A DNA stretch of 26,243 nt from a virus, in IMG/VR virus record IMGVR_UViG_3300020448_000035, positions 1-26,243 of that record; one strand, 5' to 3'. A program made the position numbers and the translations under genes. Below, piece by piece: positions 16,640 through 25,605 of the stretch. The notes beneath the pieces are model-generated. The model made no database searches, was not told where the DNA came from, and worked only from the letters and a program-made list of their open reading frames with translations. Each line of letters starts with the position of its first letter. Position 1 is the stretch's first letter.

Positions 16640-19600
16640 CCTTAACTTTAGTTGTAGTAAAGCGTCCAGTGAAAGTTGTTGAACTAGAAGCTTGTGATGA
16701 TTTTACTAATGAGATAGTTACGTCATCACCATTGACTGTGACTGAAGCATCCATTAGATCATTATCAGATGTAATTGAGTTTGTAATAGTAGCATGTGCC
16801 ACTGTTCCTGCTGCTCCACATATAGATGTGACTTCAAACATATGTACCTTTCCATCATTACTCTCAAGAGTAATAAGTGTCTTAGCACCTTTATAAGATG
16901 TCTTAACGAATTGTACAATAGAAGCATTTGTAGTGAATGAAGCAAGAACTCCACCCTCAACTCTTGCTGAATCTAATTCTACAAATGTAGCAGTAGAATC
17001 TAGGACTGTTAGATAATTAGCATCTCCACCTACTTCATAATTTCTGTTGACTTTAAGTCCTGCTTGCGTTCCGCTAGAATCTAATGACAAGAATTTCTTG
17101 TCACCATTCATATTGAAACGAAGCTCATTCTGTAAAGTACTGATCTTACCGTGAGCAACATCAGCGTTACTTAATGTACGAACAGTAAATGTTACGTCAG
17201 TACCAGCCGCACCACCAAGTAAACCACCACCAATAGTGATGACTTCATCAACCTCATAATTAATACCACCTGTATTGACGGTGATGGTTGAGATAGTACC
17301 ATTAGCATCAGTTGTGATATCAAATGTAGCACCTGATCCTGCGAACTCAGATACACCAGATACACCAGTAACTGATGCTGATACATCGTATGCGGCTGCT
17401 GTAGCATTAAATGATCCCGCGTTAGCACCGAGTGTACCATCGTCAAAGGTAGCAATAGTACCAGAAACAAGCTGATGTTTCATGAAGAAACCACCAACTA
17501 CCTCAGCGTCTTTACTACCTCTAACCTTGAATAGCGATACACCTTTTCTTTGTACGTCTAATGTATCTTGTCCAACTGTACCATTAATAGCGAGAGTACC
17601 CTCTACATCCATTAACTTAGCAGTTCTTATCGTAAACTTGTCTTTATCAAGTGATAAATTATTAATTCCTTGAGCATAAAACTCGAATGTATCTTCGTCA
17701 GAACCAGGTGATACCTCAGTTAATATGTAAGTATCTTGGTCAACGTCACGTACACCACCAAGTGATACGTAGTCGATACCATTGTATCCTTCAAACTGTG
17801 ATGTTGTAGTATTGTATCTGATACCACCAAGATAGGTGTCTTCAGCAGCTGGTCTGTTATTTGTGTCTCCAACTGGAACTACTAATGTACCAGTAGTATC
17901 ACAGAGGATGTTTCTAGCAACCTGTGGTTTGAATACAATACCTGTACCCGCTACGTCAGTAATAACAACTTGCTGTATAGAGTCAGTTCCTATAATAGCA
18001 GAATCAAGAGTTATTGAATCTCCACTAACATAATCCTTACCACCTGCGTTGACTACAACAGATGTAATAGAGCTGCTTACGACTGTGACATCAACAGTAC
18101 CACCAGTTCCTTTTCCAGTTCCTGTTGCTGTGATTGCTACACCTGTGAATGTACCATCGGTAAATGTAGTACCAGTTCCAGATGTATCTAAGGTTACTAA
18201 TTGACCAAAACTGTTTGATACACCCGCAGCAGTGTTCTGTAGGGTGCTGTCTGTAATCTTTAATCTACCACCTGACTGTAAGTAACCAGTTGAATCAAGG
18301 TCACCTGTAGACATGTCTACTGATAGAACATTTGTACTACCATTCTTAACATAGAAATATCTACCAGAAGCACCTGTGAATGTTACACCACCAGCTCCTT
18401 TTGGTGTCAGTGTGATGTCTACGTCAGCATCAGTACCAATCGCTGATATAGAAGCATCGTTGTTTATCTGTAAACCTTTCTGTGCTGTACCAGTAATAAT
18501 GGTTGAGTTAGCAACGTCAACCTTTAATACAGGACTAGCAGTATCTGTAGCATCTCCTACTTGGAAGTCGTTACCTATGTTGAATGATGTACCATATAAT
18601 GCTTTCTCTACACCAGCTATTGATATACCAAACTCATCAGGATTCTTATGGAAGAGACCTGTAGTTGCTGAGGTTACAAAATTCAAACTTGGAGCAGCAG
18701 CTGTACCATCAGCAATCCCTATGGTTGCGTTTGTAAGTGCTACGTTACCAGTTGTCTGTGTTAAATCACCGTCTAGAGTGAAGTTACCTGTCTGTGATGT
18801 ATCACCTGTTACAGTTTGTGTACCTGTGATTGTTAATGTGTCGGTAGCAGCATCATCACCTAATACTAGATTACCCTTGACTGTTAAGTCACCGTCAGCA
18901 GTGATATCACCAGTTGTTACAACGTCTCCTTCTTCAGCATCAATAGAGAATACTGTTGCTTGCTTACCAATAGTAACACTACCTTCATCTAGAGTTGGAT
19001 GCTTAGTACCCGCTATTCTAAACGCATCAGAATTTAAAGCACCATCATGTGTAAACTCAAATCTATCGTCAGTTGTTGTAGCACCTACTGTTAGACTGAA
19101 TGGGTTACCACTCGTAGAAGGTCCTGACTCATTAGCTGCGACTCTTGGTATTAATGTTTGTCCTACGTTATATCCAAATCCACCTTCGCTTATACTTACA
19201 TCTCTAATAAAACCAACTTTAGTTACAGTGTATGCGAATCCAGAACCAGTACCACCTACATCTCCTGCGTCTACAGATAGAACATCACCTACTTGATAAG
19301 GTCCTCCAGTAAGACTGATATTCTCAACAGTAGCAATATTAAGTATCTCAGCTGCTAACTGTCCTGTCCATCCACTACCAGCTCCACCAGTATCTTGTAT
19401 AGTGGTTGATACTGTGTTTCCTACGTTATAATTTTCACCCTGTGAATTACTCTTGACATCTGTTATTGAACCACCAGATACTGTAACATCAAGTGATAGT
19501 CCTGTACCATAGTTTCCTGCTGAACCACTGTTAATGGTTACAGAAGCACCCATTCCCGCATGCTGAGAGCAAATATAATCTGCTGTCTCTCCTGCTACGC

Positions 19601-22600
19601 CAGGTCTTAATATAACATCAGTAAATGCTCCTGCTGTACCAGGTGTTCCTACTGGTACTGAAACGATATCATTGTTTAAGGTTCCACCATCTTCTCTACC
19701 CATGAGTAGTGGATGACCACTGTTAGAAGAATCACTCTGATCAAAACGATAGGTGTTACCCTCTATCATAGTGATAGCAGACTGTGTGCTACCATTGATG
19801 ACATACACATCATCAGGAGGAGGTGTGCCAGGATTTGATATTACTGTGACTGTAAATGTTTGTACGGGAACGTTGTATGCTGCGATACCTTGATATTCTC
19901 CGTCTGTATATCCTGATCCTGCCTGAGTTACATTTAATGTCCAACCTGGTACTGAGAAGTCAGCAGTAGCAGCCTGTGCGGGAGCAGTACCACCACTTAC
20001 GAAACTGAAGTTTACACCTGTATATGAACCTTGTGTATAACCACTACCATTGTTTGTTATATTACCTGTTAACGACTGAATATTTAATCCTACAGATGCG
20101 TCTCCACCAGCTCCACCAATAAGTGTTAATGTAGGAGCAGTGTCATAACCAACACCATTACCTGTTATCTCAATCTCAGTTAGTCTAGCATTTCTTTTAC
20201 TAAACTTAGGTGCTAATACAGCATCATTAACAGGACTACCACCTTGGATTAGTATAGTTGGTTCAAAGTTATAACCCGCACCAACATTTGTTATATTAAC
20301 AGCATTGATTGGAAAACCAATAGTTGATGTAGCAGCAGCACCAGAACCTGTGCTGTCACTGGGAGAAGCAGCAATACTTACAGTTGGAGCAGATGAATAT
20401 CCACTACCTCTAGATCCAATAGAGATAGAAGCTAGTGATCTACCGCAAAATACTGTAAGTGTCGCATGAGTTGACTGTCCTGCCTCATCTATTGTGATAC
20501 TAGGAAGAGAGTTACCATCATATAATGTACCTTGCTCATTAATAGTAATACCTGTTATCTCACCACCAGATTGAGTAAGAGTTACAGTAGCAGTAACACC
20601 ACTAAGTGAATGTGACTCAGCTGAGGTATCATCGGCAGACTGTGATAAAGATATAGCAGATCCACCCTGTGAATTAGATAACCCGAAAGAATTACCAACT
20701 GAGTTAACAACATAATAAGTATTACCATCAACTAAGTTTGTATTTTCTGAACCAGAGGCAGTGCTATAGACAAGTCTTAGTCCATTAGTAAATGGATTGT
20801 CAGGAATACTAATTGTGCTTCCTGAGATATCAGAGAATGTATTGAAACTAAAGTTAGCAGGAGAGTCAACAGTAGCAGTTGGTGTTGAACTATAGTCAGC
20901 ACCACCATCAGCAATGTCAATTCTGTTAATTACACCATACTGCTCAAGAACTGCTGTAGCAGAAGGGTTAGTAGCACCATCAGTAAATGTTATAACAGGA
21001 GGGTCAGTATAAAGTTGTCCTGCCTGAGTTACAGTAATAGTTTTTACAGCACCATCAGTTGTGTCGATAGTAGCAGTTGCCTGACCATTTACAGCAGGGT
21101 TTGTATCAAGTGTTACTGTCGATGAACCGCCAGTATATCCATCACCTGTATTACCAATAGTGACTGTTGATAACTTCTCAGTAGATATGAGAAGGTTCGT
21201 ATCGGATAATAGTCCATAAGCGTTGAATCCACCTCTTCTTTGTATACCTCCGAGGTTGATGTCAATAGAACCTGTCTGAGCAGTGTTGAAACTACCTACC
21301 TTATCAATGTCAAAGTAAGCGTTCTCGTTAAATATTACCTCACCGTTAAATGTAATGTCTTCGTTACCCGCAGGGTCAATTAGTAGAGCACCACTTGTTG
21401 TAGAGAAAGTGTTACCCGCTAGTCTTATATTACCTGTCTCAATATAGGCAGGGAAAATGTTTGTAGTACCAGTGGAGTCAGATAATCCAATACTGGTTGC
21501 TTGCTGTGATGATGATGTTGACTGGAAGTTAACGTTACCTGTCTCTTGGTCAACTAAGAATACCTCACCAACTCTGAAGTCACCTTTCTGGTCAGTAGAT
21601 GAATAGAATACTCTACCACCATTAGTTTCTACAACTTCATTAGCTTGGTTTGCTAGAGATGCGTCATTGGTAAAGTCCTTGCCAGAACCAATGTACATAA
21701 AGTTGTGTGCTGATAGAATTATTTTACAACCATTACCATCAGAAACAGCACCTTTTAAACCATAGATGTTAGCAGATGCTATAGACTTAAGTTCACAACC
21801 AAACTCACTATAGTCAACAAGTGCTATACCTGAAGCAGAGTCACCACCTGAAGAACGAACATCCTTTGGTGAAGGAGTGTCTTGGAATGTACTTGCTTGG
21901 TCTGTACCATTGAAGTGTATTAAAAGAACTGTATTAACATCTGTACCATACTCTCCTGTTGGAGCAGTAAAATTACCTGTAAATCTTGCTGTACCGTGAC
22001 TGACTCTAACCTCATCTATACGTCCTGTGAAGAAGTCACCACCAACTGTGCCATGATTAGAACCAATGTTTAGAGGTTTGGTGCTACCATAGTTTCTATT
22101 ATCTGTATCTCCTCCTGCTCCTGTGACTGAAGTACCATCTAAAAATATCTTTGTAGTACCGTTGTAACGTGCTAGAGCAACGTGATGCCAAGTGTTGAGG
22201 GATAATGTACCTCCACTTAGATGTTCTGTAGTATCAGTAGCAAACTTTAGTGTACCACCTGTCTGATATAATCTAGGAGCTGTGTCAGAATCAGATGTTC
22301 TGAAGTCAAAGATTGTAGAAGTTCCAGTGACAGAGGTAGCATAAACAAATGCTTCTATAGCAAAGTTAGCTGTACCAAAACCAAAGTCTTCAACTGTTTC
22401 AATACTAACAAAGTCACCAGTACCATCAAGTTCTAGTGACGCAGTTCCAAATTTCTTGACAGAAGTATCCAGTCTCGCGTCAGCGTTAGGGGTAAGAGTC
22501 TTGCCTTCCTCTAGTGCTGTAGTAAACTGTCCTTCACCTTTTCCGTTTAGATATATGTAAGTTCCATCATTAGATGTGATAGCTCCATAACCTACCGCTT

Positions 22601-23771
22601 TCTTATATGTGACATTACCAGATGTATTACCCGCTGTAAGAGCAAAGGTAAATGTGTTAGCTGTTGGTGCTCCTGTTACCTGATAGAAACCATCAGTAGC
22701 ACTGCCACCAATAAAGTCACAGTATACGCGGTCATTCGTAGATAAACCATGATCCGTCCTCGTAACTGTTACGACGTTAGATGATAAAGCATAAGTACCA
22801 GATCTAAACTGATCCTCTAATTCATATATTTCTTCACTAGCTGAAAATGTACCAGTTGTTCCTGATAGTTTTAATCTTACTGATCCAGTTCCATGCTTAC
22901 CTGTAGCACCTTGTATACCTTTGATACCTTCGTTAGCGAAGTATATAAAAGAGTTCTGCCACTCACAACGAACACCGTTAGTTAAGAGTATACCAACTGA
23001 GTTGGGTACGATGAATGTTGCTTCGTTGAATAATACTGATGTCTCTAGTGTGTTTGCGTTAGCAATAGCACCATCTAGTTTAGCACCACGTCCTGCGTCC
23101 CCTGCGTCATATCCATATGGGTCACTAGCAGATGTGGTTGATCCTTTGTTTAAGACTGTGACTCTCTGTACATACGCACTTCTCTCTGAGTTCCAGTTGT
23201 TAGCAGCAACGAAGGCATAACCAGTGTCATTACTACTGTTGTAGAACATGTCTTTAACAGTCAGTTCACAAACAGTGGTGTCACCATTTAGAACGAAACA
23301 GTTAACATCGTTTGTTGCTGTTGTTGGATATATCTGTGTACTTCTTAATCCTGCACCTCTGACTGTAACACCGTCAGGGACTGTTAGGGGAAATTCTTCT
23401 TGGTATTCACCAGCTGCTATATTAACTGTATCTCCTGATGTAGCAGCGGCTAAGGCATATTTAATTGTAAGGAATGGTGTAGAGGAATGCCTACCTCTAT
23501 TTGCTCCACCTAATAACGCAGCTGCGTCTGTACCTGTTTTAGCAACGAATAGATGATTACTAGGACCATTAGTAATATCAGACGCTAGCATAGACGCAGT
23601 AACACTAGCGGTGTTTGGAGCCGCGTTACCTATCTCTACGATAGAACCTGAATTGTTTACAAAGAGTTTTTTATCCGCGATATTAATCGCGACTTCCTTA
23701 TCGACTAGATCACTTGTTGTCGGTGTCGAGTTGGGAGTTATCGAACTCTTTAGTTTGATCCTCGTTGCCAT
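16635..23771 (-). CDS. 2,378-residue modular tail fibre with pectin-lyase-like, LamG, G-x-G-Y repeat and cupredoxin-like regions
   Basis: The N-terminus (residues 1-50, TSDLVDKEVAINIADKKLFV) looks like the small beta domain found at the N-termini of Mtd-type and cyanophage fibre proteins. A pectin-lyase-like region spans about 72-300 (STPFLTIKYALAAATSGDTV, VTVRGAGLRSTQIYP). A TDHGLSTNDRVY module and a LamG domain (about 434-605, Trp 528) follow. Next comes a conserved stretch with FGCELKSIASANIYG at about 657-672, which I recall from cyanophages. A G-x-G-Y repeat array (about 865-1540) contains an embedded cupredoxin-like domain with His 1353, Cys 1401, His 1404 and Met 1407. The distal part holds beta-helical fibre segments and a compact C-terminal domain (about 2276-2371). 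LamG and cupredoxin folds suggest carbohydrate or surface binding. The start overlaps the upstream coiled-coil gene by 62 nt, but the Mtd-like N-terminus begins exactly at this ATG, which supports it. Confidence 0.9.
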   Translation of the reverse strand: MATRIKLKSSITPNSTPTTSDLVDKEVAINIADKKLFVNNSGSIVEIGNAAPNTASVTASMLASDITNGPSNHLFVAKTGTDAAALLGGANRGRHSSTPFLTIKYALAAATSGDTVNIAAGEYQEEFPLTVPDGVTVRGAGLRSTQIYPTTATNDVNCFVLNGDTTVCELTVKDMFYNSSNDTGYAFVAANNWNSERSAYVQRVTVLNKGSTTSASDPYGYDAGDAGRGAKLDGAIANANTLETSVLFNEATFIVPNSVGILLTNGVRCEWQNSFIYFANEGIKGIQGATGKHGTGSVRLKLSGTTGTFSASEEIYELEDQFRSGTYALSSNVVTVTRTDHGLSTNDRVYCDFIGGSATDGFYQVTGAPTANTFTFALTAGNTSGNVTYKKAVGYGAITSNDGTYIYLNGKGEGQFTTALEEGKTLTPNADARLDTSVKKFGTASLELDGTGDFVSIETVEDFGFGTANFAIEAFVYATSVTGTSTIFDFRTSDSDTAPRLYQTGGTLKFATDTTEHLSGGTLSLNTWHHVALARYNGTTKIFLDGTSVTGAGGDTDNRNYGSTKPLNIGSNHGTVGGDFFTGRIDEVRVSHGTARFTGNFTAPTGEYGTDVNTVLLIHFNGTDQASTFQDTPSPKDVRSSGGDSASGIALVDYSEFGCELKSIASANIYGLKGAVSDGNGCKIILSAHNFMYIGSGKDFTNDASLANQANEVVETNGGRVFYSSTDQKGDFRVGEVFLVDQETGNVNFQSTSSSQQATSIGLSDSTGTTNIFPAYIETGNIRLAGNTFSTTSGALLIDPAGNEDITFNGEVIFNENAYFDIDKVGSFNTAQTGSIDINLGGIQRRGGFNAYGLLSDTNLLISTEKLSTVTIGNTGDGYTGGSSTVTLDTNPAVNGQATATIDTTDGAVKTITVTQAGQLYTDPPVITFTDGATNPSATAVLEQYGVINRIDIADGGADYSSTPTATVDSPANFSFNTFSDISGSTISIPDNPFTNGLRLVYSTASGSENTNLVDGNTYYVVNSVGNSFGLSNSQGGSAISLSQSADDTSAESHSLSGVTATVTLTQSGGEITGITINEQGTLYDGNSLPSITIDEAGQSTHATLTVFCGRSLASISIGSRGSGYSSAPTVSIAASPSDSTGSGAAATSTIGFPINAVNITNVGAGYNFEPTILIQGGSPVNDAVLAPKFSKRNARLTEIEITGNGVGYDTAPTLTLIGGAGGDASVGLNIQSLTGNITNNGSGYTQGSYTGVNFSFVSGGTAPAQAATADFSVPGWTLNVTQAGSGYTDGEYQGIAAYNVPVQTFTVTVISNPGTPPPDDVYVINGSTQSAITMIEGNTYRFDQSDSSNSGHPLLMGREDGGTLNNDIVSVPVGTPGTAGAFTDVILRPGVAGETADYICSQHAGMGASVTINSGSAGNYGTGLSLDVTVSGGSITDVKSNSQGENYNVGNTVSTTIQDTGGAGSGWTGQLAAEILNIATVENISLTGGPYQVGDVLSVDAGDVGGTGSGFAYTVTKVGFIRDVSISEGGFGYNVGQTLIPRVAANESGPSTSGNPFSLTVGATTTDDRFEFTHDGALNSDAFRIAGTKHPTLDEGSVTIGKQATVFSIDAEEGDVVTTGDITADGDLTVKGNLVLGDDAATDTLTITGTQTVTGDTSQTGNFTLDGDLTQTTGNVALTNATIGIADGTAAAPSLNFVTSATTGLFHKNPDEFGISIAGVEKALYGTSFNIGNDFQVGDATDTASPVLKVDVANSTIITGTAQKGLQINNDASISAIGTDADVDITLTPKGAGGVTFTGASGRYFYVKNGSTNVLSVDMSTGDLDSTGYLQSGGRLKITDSTLQNTAAGVSNSFGQLVTLDTSGTGTTFTDGTFTGVAITATGTGKGTGGTVDVTVVSSSITSVVVNAGGKDYVSGDSITLDSAIIGTDSIQQVVITDVAGTGIVFKPQVARNILCDTTGTLVVPVGDTNNRPAAEDTYLGGIRYNTTTSQFEGYNGIDYVSLGGVRDVDQDTYILTEVSPGSDEDTFEFYAQGINNLSLDKDKFTIRTAKLMDVEGTLAINGTVGQDTLDVQRKGVSLFKVRGSKDAEVVGGFFMKHQLVSGTIATFDDGTLGANAGSFNATAAAYDVSASVTGVSGVSEFAGSGATFDITTDANGTISTITVNTGGINYEVDEVITIGGGLLGGAAGTDVTFTVRTLSNADVAHGKISTLQNELRFNMNGDKKFLSLDSSGTQAGLKVNRNYEVGGDANYLTVLDSTATFVELDSARVEGGVLASFTTNASIVQFVKTSYKGAKTLITLESNDGKVHMFEVTSICGAAGTVAHATITNSITSDNDLMDASVTVNGDDVTISLVKSSQASSSTTFTGRFTTTKVKV
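19150..21180 (-). repeat. G-x-G-Y beta-repeat array in the 2,378-residue fibre
   Basis: About twelve diverged units occupy residues 865-1540. Examples are TGDGYTGGSSTVTL, RGSGYSSAPTVSI, VGAGYNFEPTILI, GVGYDTAPTLTL, NGSGYTQGSYTGV, AGSGYTDGEYQGI and GGFGYNVGQTLIP. Two further units lie downstream near 18030 (AGGKDYVSGDSITL) and 17240 (TGGINYEVDEVITI). The array is interrupted by the cupredoxin-like domain. Confidence 0.7.
19514..19870 (-). other. Cupredoxin-like domain with potential type 1 copper ligands
   Basis: Residues about 1300-1420 contain a strand run, GNTYRFDQSDSSNSGHPLLM with His 1353, and YICSQHAGMGASVTI with Cys 1401, His 1404 and Met 1407. The His...Cys-x2-His-x2-Met order matches the ligand set of plastocyanin-like proteins, although the His-to-Met spacing is shorter than in plastocyanin. 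I recall similar YYCxxHxGMGG domains in other marine phage proteins. Metal binding is untested. Confidence 0.6.
21970..22472 (-). other. LamG (concanavalin A-like) domain in the 2,378-residue fibre
   Basis: Residues about 434-600 give the standard LamG strand order: KKFGTASLELDGTGDFVSI, FAIEAFVYAT, TWHHVALARYNGTTKIFLDG (Trp 528), KPLNIGSNHG, and FTGRIDEVRVSHGTARFTGN. LamG/concanavalin A-like domains bind sugars or proteins, so a role in host-surface attachment is plausible. Confidence 0.85.
22874..23558 (-). other. Pectin-lyase-like beta-helix in the 2,378-residue fibre
   Basis: Residues about 72-300 have the pattern HLFVAKTGTD...STPFLTIKYALAAATSGDTV, then NIAAGEYQEEFPLTVPDGV and VRGAGLRSTQIYP. 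The PFxTIxxALxxAxxGDTVxIxxGxYxE signature is that of parallel beta-helix domains of fibres and tailspikes. No catalytic site can be identified by eye. Confidence 0.75.
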
Positions 23772-23913
23772 TTATAGCATTCTCTGATGATTGATCTTGT
23801 ATACTATTTAACTGGGTTTGTAAGTCCAGTATCTTCGCTTCAAGCATAATGTTGGATAATGTCAGTTCAGAAACTTTACGTTGTAATGTTGAAATAATAA
23901 TGTTTACGTTCAT
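23710..23913 (-). CDS. 67-residue coiled-coil protein, possible fibre-assembly helper
   Basis: A small open frame between two fibre genes, starting 12 nt after the upstream stop and overlapping the next gene by 62 nt in another frame. Residues 3-38 form an almost perfect six-heptad coiled coil. Position a holds V3, L10, L17, L24, L31 and I38; position d holds I7, V14, N21, I28 and L35. The C-terminal 25 residues are polar and acidic (NEDQTKEFDNSQLDTDNK), which suggests a disordered tail. The regular heptads argue for a real gene rather than a chance frame. The size and layout, a short N-terminal coiled coil with an acidic tail, recall T4 gp57A, the trimeric chaperone for tail-fibre folding, but I see no clear sequence match. 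A small structural trimerisation protein is the main alternative. Confidence 0.7.
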   Translation of the reverse strand: MNVNIIISTLQRKVSELTLSNIMLEAKILDLQTQLNSIQDQSSENAINGNEDQTKEFDNSQLDTDNK

Positions 23914-23925
23914 GAGTTTTCAGTG

Positions 23926-25605
23926 TTAGAAAACGCCTCCATCTAAAGTGTCAGTCCATACAGGAACGCCTCCTGCTGTGACTGTTAGAACTTGGAATGA
24001 AGTTGTTGCGTCAGTTCCTGTACCAGGTGATGCCATGTTAGCAGCAGCAGTTACAGATAATGGGTTTGTACCGTCACCATAAGGAATACCATACTGAGTA
24101 AAGGTTGAAACACCTGTACCACCATATTGTACTTCGAGGTCAGTATCTAGTTCGAGGTCACCAAGTACGACTGTACCACGGTTACCTGTTACACCGAAGA
24201 CTGTACCAGTGTCTGTAGCATTCTCAATGAATGTCCAAGCACCAGCTCCATCAGCACCTCCAGTGCGATCATAACCAAAGAAACCAAACTGGGCAGCACT
24301 ACCTGTGTGGTAGTGAACTTTAACACCTCTGTCTAGTCCGTCACTAGCATCTCGAACAGCAGTGATAGTCCCACCACTATCTATGTTACCAGTGATTGCC
24401 TGATCTAGAGTGATCGTTTTAGCACCTGTGTCAATAGAAGCAATGTTAGTTGAGTTTGCTATATTTGTTCCAGTGATATCATCACCAACATTCAATCCTA
24501 CTACTCTGTCCACAGTAAGAACTGTAGCACCTGATGTAGCGGAAGCAGTTAATGTTAATACAGTTGTAGGATCACCTAACTCGATTGTAGGATCGTTAAC
24601 AGACATTGAAGCACTGTTAACAGTAGTTGTTGTACCATCAATCTGTAGGTCACCTTTAATTATGACCAAACCATCAGCGTCACCACCAGCTGGAAATGGG
24701 TCAATGATCATCTCTGTACCAGAGGTAGTAGAGAGGATATTACTATCCAACTTTAACTGGTCAATAGTCAACTCTCCAGTTATGTTCTGAGTAGCATTGA
24801 TTGTCTGTGTGCCTTGGAACTCAACTCCCGCAGCAAATGTGACTGTTGAGTTAACAGTCATGGTATCTGTATTAGCAGTACCAATCGTTACATCGTCATC
24901 AACATTTAAGTCTTTGATCCATGCCTTAGCACCAACTGCTAAACCACCTGATACCATCACAGCAGCAGTAGATGCGTTAGACGCTGTAGTAGTGTCAGCA
25001 AATGTTACTTGAACACCTGTGTCATACTGCTGATCAGCACCAGCCCATCTTAGTTTGTCTGTAGTTGTCTCATCATAATATACACGTGCGTCATTTCCTG
25101 TACCGAACTTTAGGGGGATATCGTCCTGTATAAGAACTGAAGCAGCTGCGTTACCACCTGACACTCTTCTGACTTGTAAGTCACCGTCAGAGTCGTCCCA
25201 GACTAACTCAAGGTCTCCAGATGTACCGAACTCGACTTCCTGTCCATCTTGGAAAACAACCTTACCAGTACCATTAGCACCGATGATTAGGTCTGTGTCT
25301 GTTGTGCTTGTATTGATTACGTTACTATCAATCTGTACGTCATCAACCAACCATTGATCTATTTTACTATTACTATCTACAATGACAGTGGAATCTGAGG
25401 TCAGTACGCCATGTACCTGATCCATCATGTCAGTGAAATACTTACCACCTACAACCTGAGCCGCAGAGTTGTTGTCTCCAACAAATATTCTGTCTCCCAA
25501 GTTTGCTTGCGTTCCCGCACCTACGGTAAGAGCTAATTCACCAAATTCAATGGTACCTGGTGCTGCTGTTCCCGTACTTCTTTTGACCAGTAGCTTTGAT
25601 GCCAT
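23926..25605 (-). CDS. 559-residue tail-fibre-type structural protein
   Basis: The N-terminus (LLVKRSTGTAAPGTIEFGEL, then NLGDRIFVGD) is the Mtd-like or cyanophage fibre N-terminal domain, related in style to the start of the 2,378-residue fibre. The middle is a repetitive beta region with fibre-like phrases: VTIGTANTDTMTVNS near residue 240, VEFQGTQTINATQNITGELT near 260, and DLQIDGTTTTVNSASMSVND near 320. The C-terminus has the GGTGVSTFTQYGIPYGDG segment near 495 and ends PVWTDTLDGGVF, a fibre ending I recall from cyanomyoviruses. The start shares bases with the upstream stop (TAATG) and has GGGGG nine bases before it. It is probably a fibre or whisker-type subunit attached to the baseplate; its exact position on the virion cannot be read from the sequence. 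Confidence 0.85.
   Translation of the reverse strand: MASKLLVKRSTGTAAPGTIEFGELALTVGAGTQANLGDRIFVGDNNSAAQVVGGKYFTDMMDQVHGVLTSDSTVIVDSNSKIDQWLVDDVQIDSNVINTSTTDTDLIIGANGTGKVVFQDGQEVEFGTSGDLELVWDDSDGDLQVRRVSGGNAAASVLIQDDIPLKFGTGNDARVYYDETTTDKLRWAGADQQYDTGVQVTFADTTTASNASTAAVMVSGGLAVGAKAWIKDLNVDDDVTIGTANTDTMTVNSTVTFAAGVEFQGTQTINATQNITGELTIDQLKLDSNILSTTSGTEMIIDPFPAGGDADGLVIIKGDLQIDGTTTTVNSASMSVNDPTIELGDPTTVLTLTASATSGATVLTVDRVVGLNVGDDITGTNIANSTNIASIDTGAKTITLDQAITGNIDSGGTITAVRDASDGLDRGVKVHYHTGSAAQFGFFGYDRTGGADGAGAWTFIENATDTGTVFGVTGNRGTVVLGDLELDTDLEVQYGGTGVSTFTQYGIPYGDGTNPLSVTAAANMASPGTGTDATTSFQVLTVTAGGVPVWTDTLDGGVF

Noticed and set aside
18376-19296. A 306-codon open frame on the plus strand
   Set aside because: It is antisense to the 2,378-residue fibre gene, has the Val/Pro/Ser-rich composition expected from the complement of Thr/Gly/Asp-rich codons, and shows no recognisable domain.
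23769-23776. TATAAATG at the start of the 2,378-residue fibre gene, considered as a late promoter
   Set aside because: It differs from the consensus at the last base and contains the start codon itself, so it could not make a leader for this gene.
23916-23934. Perfect 6-bp inverted repeat (GTTTTC and GAAAAC, 7-nt loop) after the 559-residue gene, considered as a terminator
   Set aside because: The stem is short and AT-rich and is followed at once by a start codon instead of a T run.
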